A DNA stretch of 59,183 bases from a virus. The notes under the pieces were generated by a model. That model saw only the letters and a program-made list of their open reading frames with translations, was not told the origin of the DNA and did not search any database. The DNA lies in IMG/VR virus record IMGVR_UViG_3300046791_000370, positions 1-59,183 of that record; one strand, 5' to 3'. This document shows positions 16,250-24,513 of the stretch, in pieces. The position numbers and the translations under genes are program-made. The first letter of the stretch is position 1; every line of letters begins with the position of its first letter.

Positions 16250-16703
16250 CCGCGATGTCCATCTGGATGCGCAGCACACCCTTGATCGCTTGACGGAAGC
16301 GGCGGGCCGCGCGAGGGAAGAAGAACGTGCCCGGCTCCGGGCCCACTTGCCGGCTGATGATCAGGAGCCCGGCCTTCTTCGCCTCCTTGAACTCGCCCGG
16401 CGTCAGCCGCCGCAGTGAGGCTCGACGGAACGGCCGGCCGCCTGAGAGCCTCGGGTCCAGCAGCGGGTCTTTGAACCACACCATGTAGTGGCCCTTGGGC
16501 ATCGTGATCGGCCCGCGGCCGTTGTGGTAGGCCAGGGCCCAGTAGTAGGGCGTCCTGATCTCAGTGATATCATCGGTCTGGACCGTCGTCAGGGACGTGG
16601 CGATCGAGCGCGAGCCCACGGTCTCCGCCACGCGCTGCGCATACTCCCGGCCGATGACCGCGATGATCTTGCTGCGGGTCTCACTCAGATTGAAGGTCGC
16701 CAT
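16188..16703 (-). CDS. putative head-tail joining / minor virion protein
   Basis: A 171-residue minus-strand protein, third in the portal operon. The N-terminal part is helical, the middle has aromatic strands (PYYWALAYHNGRGPITMPKG), and the C-terminus has a helix typical of HK97 gp10-like proteins. A position right behind the portal fits a neck or tail-completion role. The assignment is from context and general shape only. It overlaps the small Cys gene at its start and converges on the resolvase gene. Confidence 0.55.
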   Translation of the reverse strand: MATFNLSETRSKIIAVIGREYAQRVAETVGSRSIATSLTTVQTDDITEIRTPYYWALAYHNGRGPITMPKGHYMVWFKDPLLDPRLSGGRPFRRASLRRLTPGEFKEAKKAGLLIISRQVGPEPGTFFFPRAARRFRQAIKGVLRIQMDIAVKSIFDEWKDEMGGDILIPV

Positions 16704-16926
16704 ATTCTTGCTCCAATCTCATTGCGGCCAACTCCTGCCGAGTGGGCCCGACCCAGCGCCGCATCGGGTGGCAGATCATGCACGAGCGTCCATCGGGGCA
16801 GCCTAGCGCGACGTTTCCCTTGGCCAGCTTTCCAAGAGCACCAAGCCAACGCCGCCGGAATGGATTCAGCAGGGCGGCGCGCTTGGCGATGACTCTCGCC
16901 CGATGATGGCGCCGCAATGCTCTCAC
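16681..16926 (-). CDS. small basic protein with cysteine cluster
   Basis: An 81-residue protein whose GTG start overlaps the portal stop as GTGA. It overlaps the next gene by 23 bases. Arg-rich N-terminus, then GCPDGRSCMICHPMRRWVGP with a C-x6-C-x2-C-H pattern that could hold one zinc ion. Similar short proteins with a Cys/His knuckle followed by MRRWVG occur next to head genes in tailed phages. Function unknown. Confidence 0.6.
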   Translation of the reverse strand: MRALRRHHRARVIAKRAALLNPFRRRWLGALGKLAKGNVALGCPDGRSCMICHPMRRWVGPTRQELAAMRLEQEYGDLQSE

Positions 16927-18347
16927 GTTTTGACGCCCGCGTTCAGGTCACGGTTGCCGGCAGCCTGCTCGGGAAGGTTCTCCTTCGCGCTGGCCATCGT
17001 CTTGGCCGGGTTGATGAGCTGCATGAACTTGGCCATCTCGTTGACCATCTCGTTGAACTCGAATGGGCCGTCGCTGTCGTCCGCGACAGAGGGCACCGCG
17101 AGCCCGCCATTCAGCTCCGGGTTGCCGAGGGTCTCCCACAAGACCTCCTCGATCTGGTTCTGCACCGGGCCAACCTCCAGCGTCTGGAAGGACACGAGGG
17201 AGTTCGGGAGATCGTTCACCGAGCCGAGCTTGCCCGGGATCTGGATGCCGGCGAGCGCGGGCGGGACCGAGTGCGCGGACACCACGACCGTGGCCAGGGT
17301 CTCCTGCATGTCCTTGAAGAAGGTTCCGTTCTCGGTGTTTTGAGGCGAGAGCTGCTGGAGAGTGACCTTGGTCAGCTCATCAGGCAGGTGGAAGAGTGAG
17401 GACTTCCATGCGTTGCCGCCTCCGACGTTGTTCTGCATTTCGGTCGAGATGGCCTTGAACAACTTCGGCCCCACGAACCCGCCCTGCAAGAACATCAAGA
17501 GGGCCGGCACGCCGCGGTTGTTGAAGAAGTCGAACACGTGCTGGCGCGTCGCGGCGATCAGCTCGACCGCGGCCACGACCGGCAGCCAGTCCGGCACGCC
17601 GTAGTAGCGCGAGATGTTGGAGTGAGCCTTGAAGTGGATCATCTCCGAGACGCGGCCGTCGAGCAGGCGCACGAAGCGCGAGCCGGGGAGCGCGAGCGCA
17701 TCATCGGACTGGCCGAAAGCACACATGATCTGCACGTGCTCCTGACCCTCGGGCGGGCGCCGGCCCGGCAGGAGTCCACCATGGAGTTCGTAGAGCAGAA
17801 CCTGCTGGTCCTCGACGATGATCTTGACATCGCGCGACGGGCAGTGATGGAGGCCGAGGATCTTCCCGTTTGGTCCCTCGCGCACGACCTCGATGTATCC
17901 ATTCCCCGTCTCGACGAAGTCCGCCGCGACCAGATCCATCAGGCCGTAGAAGTTCCCGGCCGTGCCCAGCCGGCAGAGCGGGTTCAGGGTCCGTCGGAAC
18001 TTGCGGTCTTTGAGCCCGAGCCCGACGAGCGAGCGCCGCTTGATCTTGACGCAGGTCGAGTGGTGCTCGTTGTAGAGTTTGAGGTTGGCGGCGTCCGTCA
18101 TGTTGAACGGATGCTCGATCATCAGGCCGATCCCACCGGGCGTCGGGTTCTGGAGCGAGGCCCCTCGCCGGTCGGTCAGCTCCTTGATGATTGCAACGGA
18201 GCGCTTGTAGCGATCGGCGTCATCAGGGGCGAGGCTTCGATTTGAGCGTGCGATCAGAGAGGCCAGCATGGTCTCGATCGGCTGCTCTTGGCGCGCACGT
18301 GCTTTCGCTGCGGCCGAGACTTTAGCGGGCTTGGAAGTTTTTCCCAT
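16923..18347 (-). CDS. portal protein
   Basis: About 474 residues from the ATG at 18347 (MGKTSKPAKV). An upstream in-frame start at 18401 would lie in the divergent promoter and is rejected. It has the phage portal layout: early helical region, strand-rich wing with LVAADFVETGNGYIEVVREG, a central FKAHSNISRYYGVPDWLPVVAAVELI segment before the pore helices and an acidic C-terminus. It forms the dodecameric DNA channel at the capsid vertex. It is on the opposite strand from the capsid genes, which is unusual. Confidence 0.87.
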   Translation of the reverse strand: MGKTSKPAKVSAAAKARARQEQPIETMLASLIARSNRSLAPDDADRYKRSVAIIKELTDRRGASLQNPTPGGIGLMIEHPFNMTDAANLKLYNEHHSTCVKIKRRSLVGLGLKDRKFRRTLNPLCRLGTAGNFYGLMDLVAADFVETGNGYIEVVREGPNGKILGLHHCPSRDVKIIVEDQQVLLYELHGGLLPGRRPPEGQEHVQIMCAFGQSDDALALPGSRFVRLLDGRVSEMIHFKAHSNISRYYGVPDWLPVVAAVELIAATRQHVFDFFNNRGVPALLMFLQGGFVGPKLFKAISTEMQNNVGGGNAWKSSLFHLPDELTKVTLQQLSPQNTENGTFFKDMQETLATVVVSAHSVPPALAGIQIPGKLGSVNDLPNSLVSFQTLEVGPVQNQIEEVLWETLGNPELNGGLAVPSVADDSDGPFEFNEMVNEMAKFMQLINPAKTMASAKENLPEQAAGNRDLNAGVKT

Positions 18348-18376
18348 GTTTTTCCGTCTCACTCTGAGACACCGTG

Positions 18377-18385
18377 TGGTAGTAT
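18377..18385 (+). promoter_or_regulatory. extended -10 promoter TGGTAGTAT for the capsid operon
   Basis: TGG plus TAGTAT, 9 bases before the ATG at 18395. It shares its bases with the minus-strand TATACT box, so the two head operons are fired from one back-to-back element. Confidence 0.6.
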
Positions 18386-18386
18386 A
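18381..18386 (-). promoter_or_regulatory. divergent -10 box TATACT for the portal operon
   Basis: On the minus strand GGGTATACT lies 33 bases before the portal ATG. The same GGGTATACT string precedes the minus-strand operon starting at 58891. The overlap with the plus-strand TAGTAT box implies that the two polymerases compete for the site. Confidence 0.55.
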
Positions 18387-18394
18387 CCCCACGT

Positions 18395-19402
18395 ATGGCA
18401 ACGGATCAGATGGAAAATCCGGGAAAGGGTCCCAAGCGTCGGATCGTGAACCCTCGGATCACCCGAGTCAGCCTCGTGAATCGGCCGGCCAACCAGGTCG
18501 AGCTGGTCTACAAGGGAGAGGACGCGCCCATGCTCCTGGAGCCCATCGTGAAGATGGACGAGAGGGGCGAGGCCCTGATGCTGATCAGCATCCCCAACCG
18601 GCCGGACGCGCATGGCGAAGTCCTGCTGCCTGAGGATGTTCAGGCCGCTGCCCACTCGTGGGCGAAGCACGGGATGGAGATCGATCTCCGTCACGAGGCT
18701 CTGGCCGGCGCACCGGCCCAGAGCCGCGAGAAGATTTTCGCCGCCGAATCGTGGCTCGTCACCAAGGACGACCGTCGGTTCGATGGCTGGAAAGACAACA
18801 AGGGCCAACCGCTCGGTGACGTAACCGGGGCATGGGCTGCCTTGTTCAAGGTCGAGGACCCGGCGATCCGCGAGGATCTACGCACGGGAGCCCTTGCTGG
18901 ACCCTCAATGTATGGATGGGGACAGCGCCAAGTCATCAAGTCAGAGGACACAATGGACGAGACCAAGTTGAAGGCCCTCCTGGATGCTCAGAGCGCGAGC
19001 TTCCTCACCGGGGTCGAGAGGATCGTGAAGTCGCTCACTCCCGCACCTGTCACGCCCCCGGCGCCCGCGCCCGAGGCGAAGGACACGAAGCCGACTCCGG
19101 TCGTGAAGTCCGTCGATCTGCCCGAGGGATTCGACGCGAACGATCCCGAGCAGCTTCAGGCCCACAAGGACCGGATCATGGCGGCGACGCTGGATCTGAC
19201 GACCTTCGAGGGCATCGTGAAGTGGGAGCAGTATCTGGCCGGCAAGAATGCGCCGAAGCCGGAGGGCAAGCCCGCCGTGAAGGGCACGAGTGCGCAGCCC
19301 CTGGGTGGCCGCGTGATCAAGGACGAGGCGACGATGCTGCGTGAGAGGGGTCTCGCGTGCATGGCCCAGATCGAGGGCAAGACCCCGGAGAAGAGGAGCT
19401 AA
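18395..19402 (+). CDS. XkdF-like prohead protease fused to scaffold
   Basis: A 335-residue protein. Residues ~20-175 resemble the XkdF-like putative serine protease family (VSLVNRPANQVELVYKG, then NRPDAHGEVLLPEDV, then GWGQRQVIKSED). The C-terminal half is Lys/Glu/Pro/Ala-rich and helical (TPPAPAPEAKDTKPTP onward), as expected for an internal scaffold. It probably directs capsid assembly and is cleaved during maturation. It is followed by a strong AGGAG ribosome binding site for the next gene. Confidence 0.75.
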   Translation: MATDQMENPGKGPKRRIVNPRITRVSLVNRPANQVELVYKGEDAPMLLEPIVKMDERGEALMLISIPNRPDAHGEVLLPEDVQAAAHSWAKHGMEIDLRHEALAGAPAQSREKIFAAESWLVTKDDRRFDGWKDNKGQPLGDVTGAWAALFKVEDPAIREDLRTGALAGPSMYGWGQRQVIKSEDTMDETKLKALLDAQSASFLTGVERIVKSLTPAPVTPPAPAPEAKDTKPTPVVKSVDLPEGFDANDPEQLQAHKDRIMAATLDLTTFEGIVKWEQYLAGKNAPKPEGKPAVKGTSAQPLGGRVIKDEATMLRERGLACMAQIEGKTPEKRS

Positions 19403-19404
19403 CC

Positions 19405-19833
19405 ATGGCTGTCGAGAAGAGAATCCTGTTCGAGGCGTTGTCGGGCACCGATCGTGTCCCGGTCCAGCGCTACATCACCAAGACCGTGAACCGTCTGTTC
19501 GCGGCCGTCTCGGGCGCTCCGCTCCTGCCGATCAACCTTCCCGTCGCCTACGACTCCGCCCTGGATGTCTGGAAGCGCTGGGACGTGGACGGCGCCGCGG
19601 GTGAGGGCGACCAGATCAGGGGCTTCCTGACGTGCGCTCTCCAGACGCATGCGACCAATACCGTTCCGGCCGAGATCGCCTTCAAGGGCGAGTTCGATCG
19701 GGAAGACATCAACAACAGCACCATCCGTGCCGCCCTGCCGAACACGCCGTCGGAAGGTGAGCTGGACGAGGCCCTCCGTGATCCGGAGCTGCGGGCCATC
19801 GAGCTGAACGTCCGTGGCGTGGAGCAGGTGTAA
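19405..19833 (+). CDS. hypothetical head protein upstream of the major capsid gene
   Basis: A 142-residue protein starting MAVEKRILFEALSG, with AAGAGGAGC about 7 bases before the ATG. The upstream GTG at 19357 lies inside the protease gene and is rejected. It sits directly before the major capsid gene, two bases apart. Beta-rich centre, acidic C-terminus. It may be a decoration or capsid-associated protein. No motif supports more. Confidence 0.6.
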   Translation: MAVEKRILFEALSGTDRVPVQRYITKTVNRLFAAVSGAPLLPINLPVAYDSALDVWKRWDVDGAAGEGDQIRGFLTCALQTHATNTVPAEIAFKGEFDREDINNSTIRAALPNTPSEGELDEALRDPELRAIELNVRGVEQV

Positions 19834-19835
19834 CC

Positions 19836-20894
19836 ATGGCTGATCATCCGGCACAGATCCTTTCGTTCTACCAGCTTTCGCCGATGGTGGACTTGTCGAA
19901 GTCCCCGGCGAGCTTCCTCCGCAACCTCCTGTTCGGGGCTGGCAAGACCATGTCCGCCGAGAACCTGGAGGTCCCGGTCATCGTGGGCGGGCGCACGGTC
20001 GCTCCCATGATCTCCCCGTGCTCCTCGGACGCCCCGTGGGTCCGTCGGCGCGCGAAGGAGACCAAGCTCATCCGCTTCCCGCGTATGGCTCTCCGGTTCG
20101 CGCTCAATGCCTGCAAGGTCCAGACGACCCGGCTGCCGGGCATGAACCACTACGCCGACCAGGGCGAGATCCTGTCGGCCTACGAGATCGAGGTCGCAGA
20201 GCACCAGCGCGAGCTGCGTGACCAGATGGCCAACCGTCTGGAGCTGATGGTCGCCCAGCTTCTCCAGGGCGAGATGTCCTACCAGGACGACGAGGGTGAT
20301 GCGTGGGTCTACACGTCGCCCAAGCCGGGCGGGAACTCCTTCTCGGCCGCGGACGGCTGGGACACGGACGACGGCGCTCCGGAGGACGACATCCTGGCCG
20401 CGAAGCAGGTGATCTCGGACGAGGTCTCCGAGCAGCCGACGCACATGCTCCTGGGCTCGGACGCAATGCAGGCTTTCATCCACAACGAGAGCGCGCTCAG
20501 GCTCTTCGGCGTGGGTGGATCGGTGCGGGACATCCGCGCGGGCAACCTGGATCTGACTGCCAACTTCCAGGACTCGGGCGCGATCTACCTCGGTATGTTC
20601 GCAGGTCTCCAGGTCTGGGGTTACCCCCGCCAGGTGACCGTCAACGGGTCCGCCACGGACCTGATCCGTCCGGAGTGGGCCGAGATCGTGACCGTCAAGC
20701 CGGGCGCGATGAACCAGCTCTACTTCGGTCCCATCCACAACTTCAAGTCCGGTCAGCGGATGGAGTGGCGCGAGTTCTCGCACTCGTGGATGTCGCTCGA
20801 CGGCCAGTCCGTGTGCTTCCACACGGAGAGCCGCCCGATGCCCGTCTTCCACAAGCCGGGCTCGCACGTGTCGATCCACGTGGTCGGCGTCTGA
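19836..20894 (+). CDS. major capsid protein (lambda gpE-type)
   Basis: A 352-residue protein with the layout of the lambda gpE capsid family: N-terminal SFLRNLLFG, an early FPRMALRF-like segment, a long helix around YEIEVAEHQRELRDQMANRLELM, a central acidic loop, and the C-terminal QLYFGPIHNFKSGQRMEWREFSHSW that closes the A-domain. Length and position after the protease/scaffold fit. It builds the icosahedral head. Confidence 0.87.
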   Translation: MADHPAQILSFYQLSPMVDLSKSPASFLRNLLFGAGKTMSAENLEVPVIVGGRTVAPMISPCSSDAPWVRRRAKETKLIRFPRMALRFALNACKVQTTRLPGMNHYADQGEILSAYEIEVAEHQRELRDQMANRLELMVAQLLQGEMSYQDDEGDAWVYTSPKPGGNSFSAADGWDTDDGAPEDDILAAKQVISDEVSEQPTHMLLGSDAMQAFIHNESALRLFGVGGSVRDIRAGNLDLTANFQDSGAIYLGMFAGLQVWGYPRQVTVNGSATDLIRPEWAEIVTVKPGAMNQLYFGPIHNFKSGQRMEWREFSHSWMSLDGQSVCFHTESRPMPVFHKPGSHVSIHVVGV

Positions 20895-20923
20895 TCTCAC
20901 AACCCTGAACCCTAACTACTCAC

Positions 20924-21265
20924 ATGAGCAAGCCACAACCCAAGGCAGAGAACGAGAAGAAGGACGTCTACATTGCGCGTGGGACGGTCCATCTGAACGA
21001 GATGGTCCCGAACAAGCGCACGGGGAAGCTGCGGAAGAACCGCCGCATCTTCCTCGCGGGGCAGGTCGTCCCCGCCGAATACCTCAAGTCCGAGGACAAG
21101 ATCGAGGCCCTGATCGAGAAGGGCTGGCTGCGGCGTAAGGGCGAGAAGCTCGTCGAAGAGGACGTGCCGCCCGTCAACGCCTGCACCGGCAAGGGCCACG
21201 AGACGCTCGTGCTCAGGCCGGGCGATCGAAGCGAGGCCCCGGACCCGGGGCAAGGTGAGCCGTGA
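20924..21265 (+). CDS. hypothetical head-associated protein
   Basis: A 113-residue highly charged protein, Lys-rich at the N-terminus (MSKPQPKAENEKKDVYIARG), with a winged-helix-like YLKSEDKIEALIEKGWLRRKGEKL segment near 57-80. It lies between capsid and connector genes. It could be a small head-completion or decoration protein, but no family is recognised. It overlaps the next GTG start. Confidence 0.55.
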   Translation: MSKPQPKAENEKKDVYIARGTVHLNEMVPNKRTGKLRKNRRIFLAGQVVPAEYLKSEDKIEALIEKGWLRRKGEKLVEEDVPPVNACTGKGHETLVLRPGDRSEAPDPGQGEP

Positions 21266-21798
21266 CCAATCCTCTGTTCGTTGCGAGCATGACGGTCCTG
21301 AAGAAGGAACTCCGTATGTCCGGGTCTTATGACACGGCCGCGGATGTTCATGCCATCATCGAGCAGAGCGTGCTCCGTGCCAGGCTAGAAATGCAGGAGC
21401 GGCTGGGTGATGACATCATCACTCAGCTTCTGGCGATCACTTATTCCGCGAACCCGACGACGGCCGATCAGCGCCGCCGCGCGCTCGCAAACCTTGTGGA
21501 GATCGAGCTGGTCCGGGCACGCTTGCTGGACATCCTCCCGATCATCTTCAAGGACTCATCAGGCGGAGTGTCCGAGGATTGGAACGACAATGGCGTCTTT
21601 CGTGCCGCGAGTGCGGACGAGAGCCGGCGTCGTCCGCCTCTGGGCGCCGACCTGGACTTCGTGAACCGCGCGATCTCGACCCTGACCGGCGAGAGCGATG
21701 TTCCGGACGACCTGGTGTTCACCACCCTACGTGGGCGTGAGCACCGCAAGGCCAAGCCGAGGCTTGACCAGGATTTTCTACGCGGTAGAGACCTGTGA
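21262..21798 (+). CDS. putative head-tail connector (adaptor)
   Basis: A 178-residue mainly helical protein starting with GTG. Its position between capsid and tail tube genes and its all-helical N-terminal ~100 residues fit the gp6/gp15-like adaptors that dock onto the portal. The C-terminal part is polar and may be flexible. This is assignment by gene order. Confidence 0.55.
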   Translation: MTNPLFVASMTVLKKELRMSGSYDTAADVHAIIEQSVLRARLEMQERLGDDIITQLLAITYSANPTTADQRRRALANLVEIELVRARLLDILPIIFKDSSGGVSEDWNDNGVFRAASADESRRRPPLGADLDFVNRAISTLTGESDVPDDLVFTTLRGREHRKAKPRLDQDFLRGRDL

Positions 21799-22256
21799 CC
21801 TATCACGACGGCATCCACAATGCGGTCGTGACTCTGATCCGGTCGCTCGACTTCCCACTGGTGACATACCCGGCAGGGATTCGCACCACGAGCGACACGG
21901 TGAAGGAGAAGGCCAAGTCCATCAGGTGTCACCGCACCGAGGCTTCCTTCGGGAAGACGAAGATCGGCCAGGCAGCGTTAGGGGTAACGGGTTGTGTGGC
22001 GTTGCCTGGCACATTCGTCCAGACCGAATCCTGGCTCTTGGAGCTGGGCTTTGACAGACAGATCGATTTGACGGCACTGGAGGCGGCTTGGGGCTCGACC
22101 CCGCTCCGTGTGTCCATGAACCCTAGCGATCCGACGAACGCCTTGTTCGTTCAGATCGACCTGGGAAAGTTGGATCAACGTGATCCGGTCGAGCAGCAGG
22201 AATCGAAAGGAACCAAGGCCATTTACACCTTGACGGTGCATTGGCCGGGAGAGTAA
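21795..22256 (+). CDS. putative neck / tail-terminator protein
   Basis: A 153-residue alpha/beta protein starting with GTG in GTGA overlap with the connector gene. The N-terminal helix HDGIHNAVVTLIRSLDFPLVTYPAG followed by strands, and a C-terminal strand YTLTVHWPGE just before the tube gene, match the general shape of tail-terminator proteins. Assignment is mostly by position. Confidence 0.5.
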   Translation: MTYHDGIHNAVVTLIRSLDFPLVTYPAGIRTTSDTVKEKAKSIRCHRTEASFGKTKIGQAALGVTGCVALPGTFVQTESWLLELGFDRQIDLTALEAAWGSTPLRVSMNPSDPTNALFVQIDLGKLDQRDPVEQQESKGTKAIYTLTVHWPGE

Positions 22257-22258
22257 CA

Positions 22259-23122
22259 ATGGCAGCTTTCAGAGACAACACGACGGGGCTCTGCGACTTC
22301 CAGAACGAGCTGTATCTCGGCGGCGTCGAGATTTGGCTTTCGGAACTGGACGAAGAGGGCCGTATCCAGGGCTTCCGGTGCATGGGTTGCGCCGAGGAGT
22401 TCACCTTGACGATCGACGAGACGAAGCTCGAAGTCGACAAGGCTTGCACGGGCATCCGCGAGACGACGGAGCTGGTCACCAAGACCAAGCTCTCGGTCAA
22501 GTTCACGGTGCAGAACACCACGCTTCAGAACCTGGCGGAGTTCCTGGCCGGTGACGTCACCAGCTACACGAACGCGGCCGTGGCGGGCGTCGATGACATC
22601 ATCCAGGTCGACATCGTGTCGGCGGGTGGCACGGGGGCCGAGGAGGGTCAGACGATCCTGCTCGTGGACGGGGACGGCAATCGCATCGTCGATATCGACG
22701 TGGACGATCTGACCGTGGAGCGCTCGGCGGACGGCTCCATGTGGGTCGCGCTGGATGAGGACGACGACTTCACTGTCGACGAGAAGGCCGGCACCATCTA
22801 CCTGGTCCCGGGCGGCGACGTCACGAGCGGCGACGCGATCCGGATCAGTCTGGATGCCAACATGGGCGCGCAGGCGTCGGTCAAGGGCACCAACGCTCTG
22901 TCGGGTGGCCGCCGGTTCGTGGCTATCCGCGCTCTCGCGAGCAACGGATTCAAGGACGAGGCCAAGGCGGAGGTTCTGCTCTACGCAGTCTTCCTCGCGG
23001 CCGACGGTGATCTCTCCCTGTCGGGCACTGAGATCATGAAGACGGGCTTCAACGGAACCCTGGCGACTTCCACCTACTACGGCGTGCCCCTGTGGCTCGC
23101 CAACCTGCCTGAGGAGGCATAA
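22259..23122 (+). CDS. major tail tube protein
   Basis: A 287-residue beta-rich, acidic protein with GGGAGAG before the ATG. The start at 22259 is preferred to a GTG 18 bases upstream. Strands such as FTLTIDETKLEVDK and TELVTKTKLSVKFTVQNTTLQNLAEFLAGDV resemble the beta-sandwich plus helix of tail tube proteins. The Asp/Gly/Val-rich middle (about 100-185) looks like an inserted Ig-like domain. It forms the stacked rings of the non-contractile tail. Confidence 0.7.
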   Translation: MAAFRDNTTGLCDFQNELYLGGVEIWLSELDEEGRIQGFRCMGCAEEFTLTIDETKLEVDKACTGIRETTELVTKTKLSVKFTVQNTTLQNLAEFLAGDVTSYTNAAVAGVDDIIQVDIVSAGGTGAEEGQTILLVDGDGNRIVDIDVDDLTVERSADGSMWVALDEDDDFTVDEKAGTIYLVPGGDVTSGDAIRISLDANMGAQASVKGTNALSGGRRFVAIRALASNGFKDEAKAEVLLYAVFLAADGDLSLSGTEIMKTGFNGTLATSTYYGVPLWLANLPEEA

Positions 23123-23124
23123 CA

Positions 23125-23505
23125 ATGGCGTTTTTCGACACTGCACGTAGCATTCGTCGGCTTCTCGGGCTCTACAGCTCGACGGCCGGTTCCATCGGCG
23201 TCCTCGCTTCTTCGGGGAAGCCGATCAAGCGCAAGATCCTGACCGCGACTGCCGGGCCGAATAGCTCGACGGTAGACATCGCGCATGGCCTCACGGTCAC
23301 TGCGGTCCAGGTCACGCGACTGGACGTGATCCTGAAGAAGGGCTCCGACTCGACGGTGGTCAAGGCCCCGCACATCTCGGACACGGAGGCGCACTCCCTG
23401 TCGGTCGCGATGGGCGCCACGAACGTCTCGCTGACCTCGGGCTCGGGTGGTGACTACAGCGGCTATGCCGTCTTCGTCACGCTCGAATACGTGGACCTGG
23501 CCTAA
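23125..23505 (+). CDS. structural protein, paralogue 1
   Basis: A 126-residue protein with a GGAGG site before the ATG. From about residue 33 its sequence (PIKRKILTATAGPNSSTVDIAHGL ... GYAVFVTLEYVDL, quoted in parts) aligns with the C-terminal half of the next gene: shared RKI, GPN-TTV, HG, ATNV and a final VxLEYV/VIEY strand. Together they look like a duplicated beta-sandwich decoration or tail-surface domain. Confidence 0.6.
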   Translation: MAFFDTARSIRRLLGLYSSTAGSIGVLASSGKPIKRKILTATAGPNSSTVDIAHGLTVTAVQVTRLDVILKKGSDSTVVKAPHISDTEAHSLSVAMGATNVSLTSGSGGDYSGYAVFVTLEYVDLA

Positions 23506-23508
23506 GCC

Positions 23509-24102
23509 ATGGCCGGCGAGTTCTTCACGACCGGGCGCGTCGCCAGCCGAAAGGCTGACGAGGCGCTCAGTCTCGTCGGGGACGCGGACACGGCGATCTC
23601 CGCCATCGAAGGCGACATCGACGATCTGGAGTCTGCCGATATCACGATCTCTGGCCTGGTCTCGACCGAGGCCAGCACTCGTGGGTCGGCGGACAGCTCC
23701 GAGGCCGGCACTCGTGCGGCAGCGGATACGGCCCTGGCCGGGCGCTGCACGGCGCTTGAAGCCGGCACGGCGGGCACGCCCACGAACATGGTTCTGGCGG
23801 AGACGGTCATCGGTTCCTGGCTCGGTGTCCCGATGTATCGCAAGATCATTGCGGTCACCGGTCCGAATGCGACCACCGTGACTGAGCCGCATGGTATCAC
23901 TGGAATGGCCAGGGCGGTCAGGCTCTACGGACTCATCTTCAGGACGAGTCCTAGCCTTCTCAACCTGCCATTGCCTTACGCGCATTCGGACAACAACTCT
24001 CACATCCTCCTCTCGGCGGATGCGACGAACGTCAACATGATCTCGAACATCGACTTCTCGACGTTCGCTGGCCACGTGGTCATCGAATACACCAAAAGCT
24101 AG
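23509..24102 (+). CDS. structural protein, paralogue 2 with helical N-terminus
   Basis: A 197-residue protein. Residues ~10-85 form an Ala/Ser/Asp-rich heptad region (AISAIEGDIDDLESADITIS), probably a trimeric coiled coil. Residues ~105-197 repeat the domain of the preceding gene (YRKIIAVTGPNATTV, HGITG, SADATNVNMIS, HVVIEYTKS). A coiled-coil stalk with a beta head is the usual layout of a short fibre, so it may be a head or tail fibre. Confidence 0.6.
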   Translation: MAGEFFTTGRVASRKADEALSLVGDADTAISAIEGDIDDLESADITISGLVSTEASTRGSADSSEAGTRAAADTALAGRCTALEAGTAGTPTNMVLAETVIGSWLGVPMYRKIIAVTGPNATTVTEPHGITGMARAVRLYGLIFRTSPSLLNLPLPYAHSDNNSHILLSADATNVNMISNIDFSTFAGHVVIEYTKS

Positions 24103-24112
24103 CGGAGACGTT

Positions 24113-24511
24113 ATGTCAGCAGTTGCTCTCGAACTCGATGGATTCCTGGTTAGTGATGCGGTTCCCCTACCGGTCAAGATCATCACTGGGAAGGTTCGCA
24201 CTCCGAAGATCCTGGCCGAGGGTCAGCTCTCCGCTACTGCACAAACTGTCTATTACACCGTGCCCGCCAGCACCGTCGTCCGGGACATTCAGATCCTGGC
24301 AAGCTCGACGAACGGCAATCAGAAGACCAAGTTCTTTCTCAAGAAGTCCGGAGCCGTGGCATCACGGCTCATCGGGGCTCAGACCTTGGCGTTCGAGGGA
24401 GCATCTCTCGAAATCCGGCTCACCGGCCTCGGTGCCGGAGACACGATTGAGGCCACTGTCCAGAACATCAACAAAGTGGACTTCGTCATAACTGGCGAAG
24501 AGGAAGCATAA
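24113..24511 (+). CDS. hypothetical beta-rich structural protein
   Basis: A 132-residue protein, nearly all strands, with alternating hydrophobic residues (TVYYTVPASTVVRDIQILASS). It lies in the run of virion genes between the fibre-like protein and the 291-residue protein at 24514, which contains similar YTVP and strand motifs. It is likely a virion surface protein. No specific family is recognised. Confidence 0.55.
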   Translation: MSAVALELDGFLVSDAVPLPVKIITGKVRTPKILAEGQLSATAQTVYYTVPASTVVRDIQILASSTNGNQKTKFFLKKSGAVASRLIGAQTLAFEGASLEIRLTGLGAGDTIEATVQNINKVDFVITGEEEA

Positions 24512-24513
24512 CC

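Noticed and set aside
18348-18401. Portal start at 18401
   Set aside because: This would place the N-terminus inside the divergent promoter. The ATG at 18347 gives a normal lysine-rich portal N-terminus.
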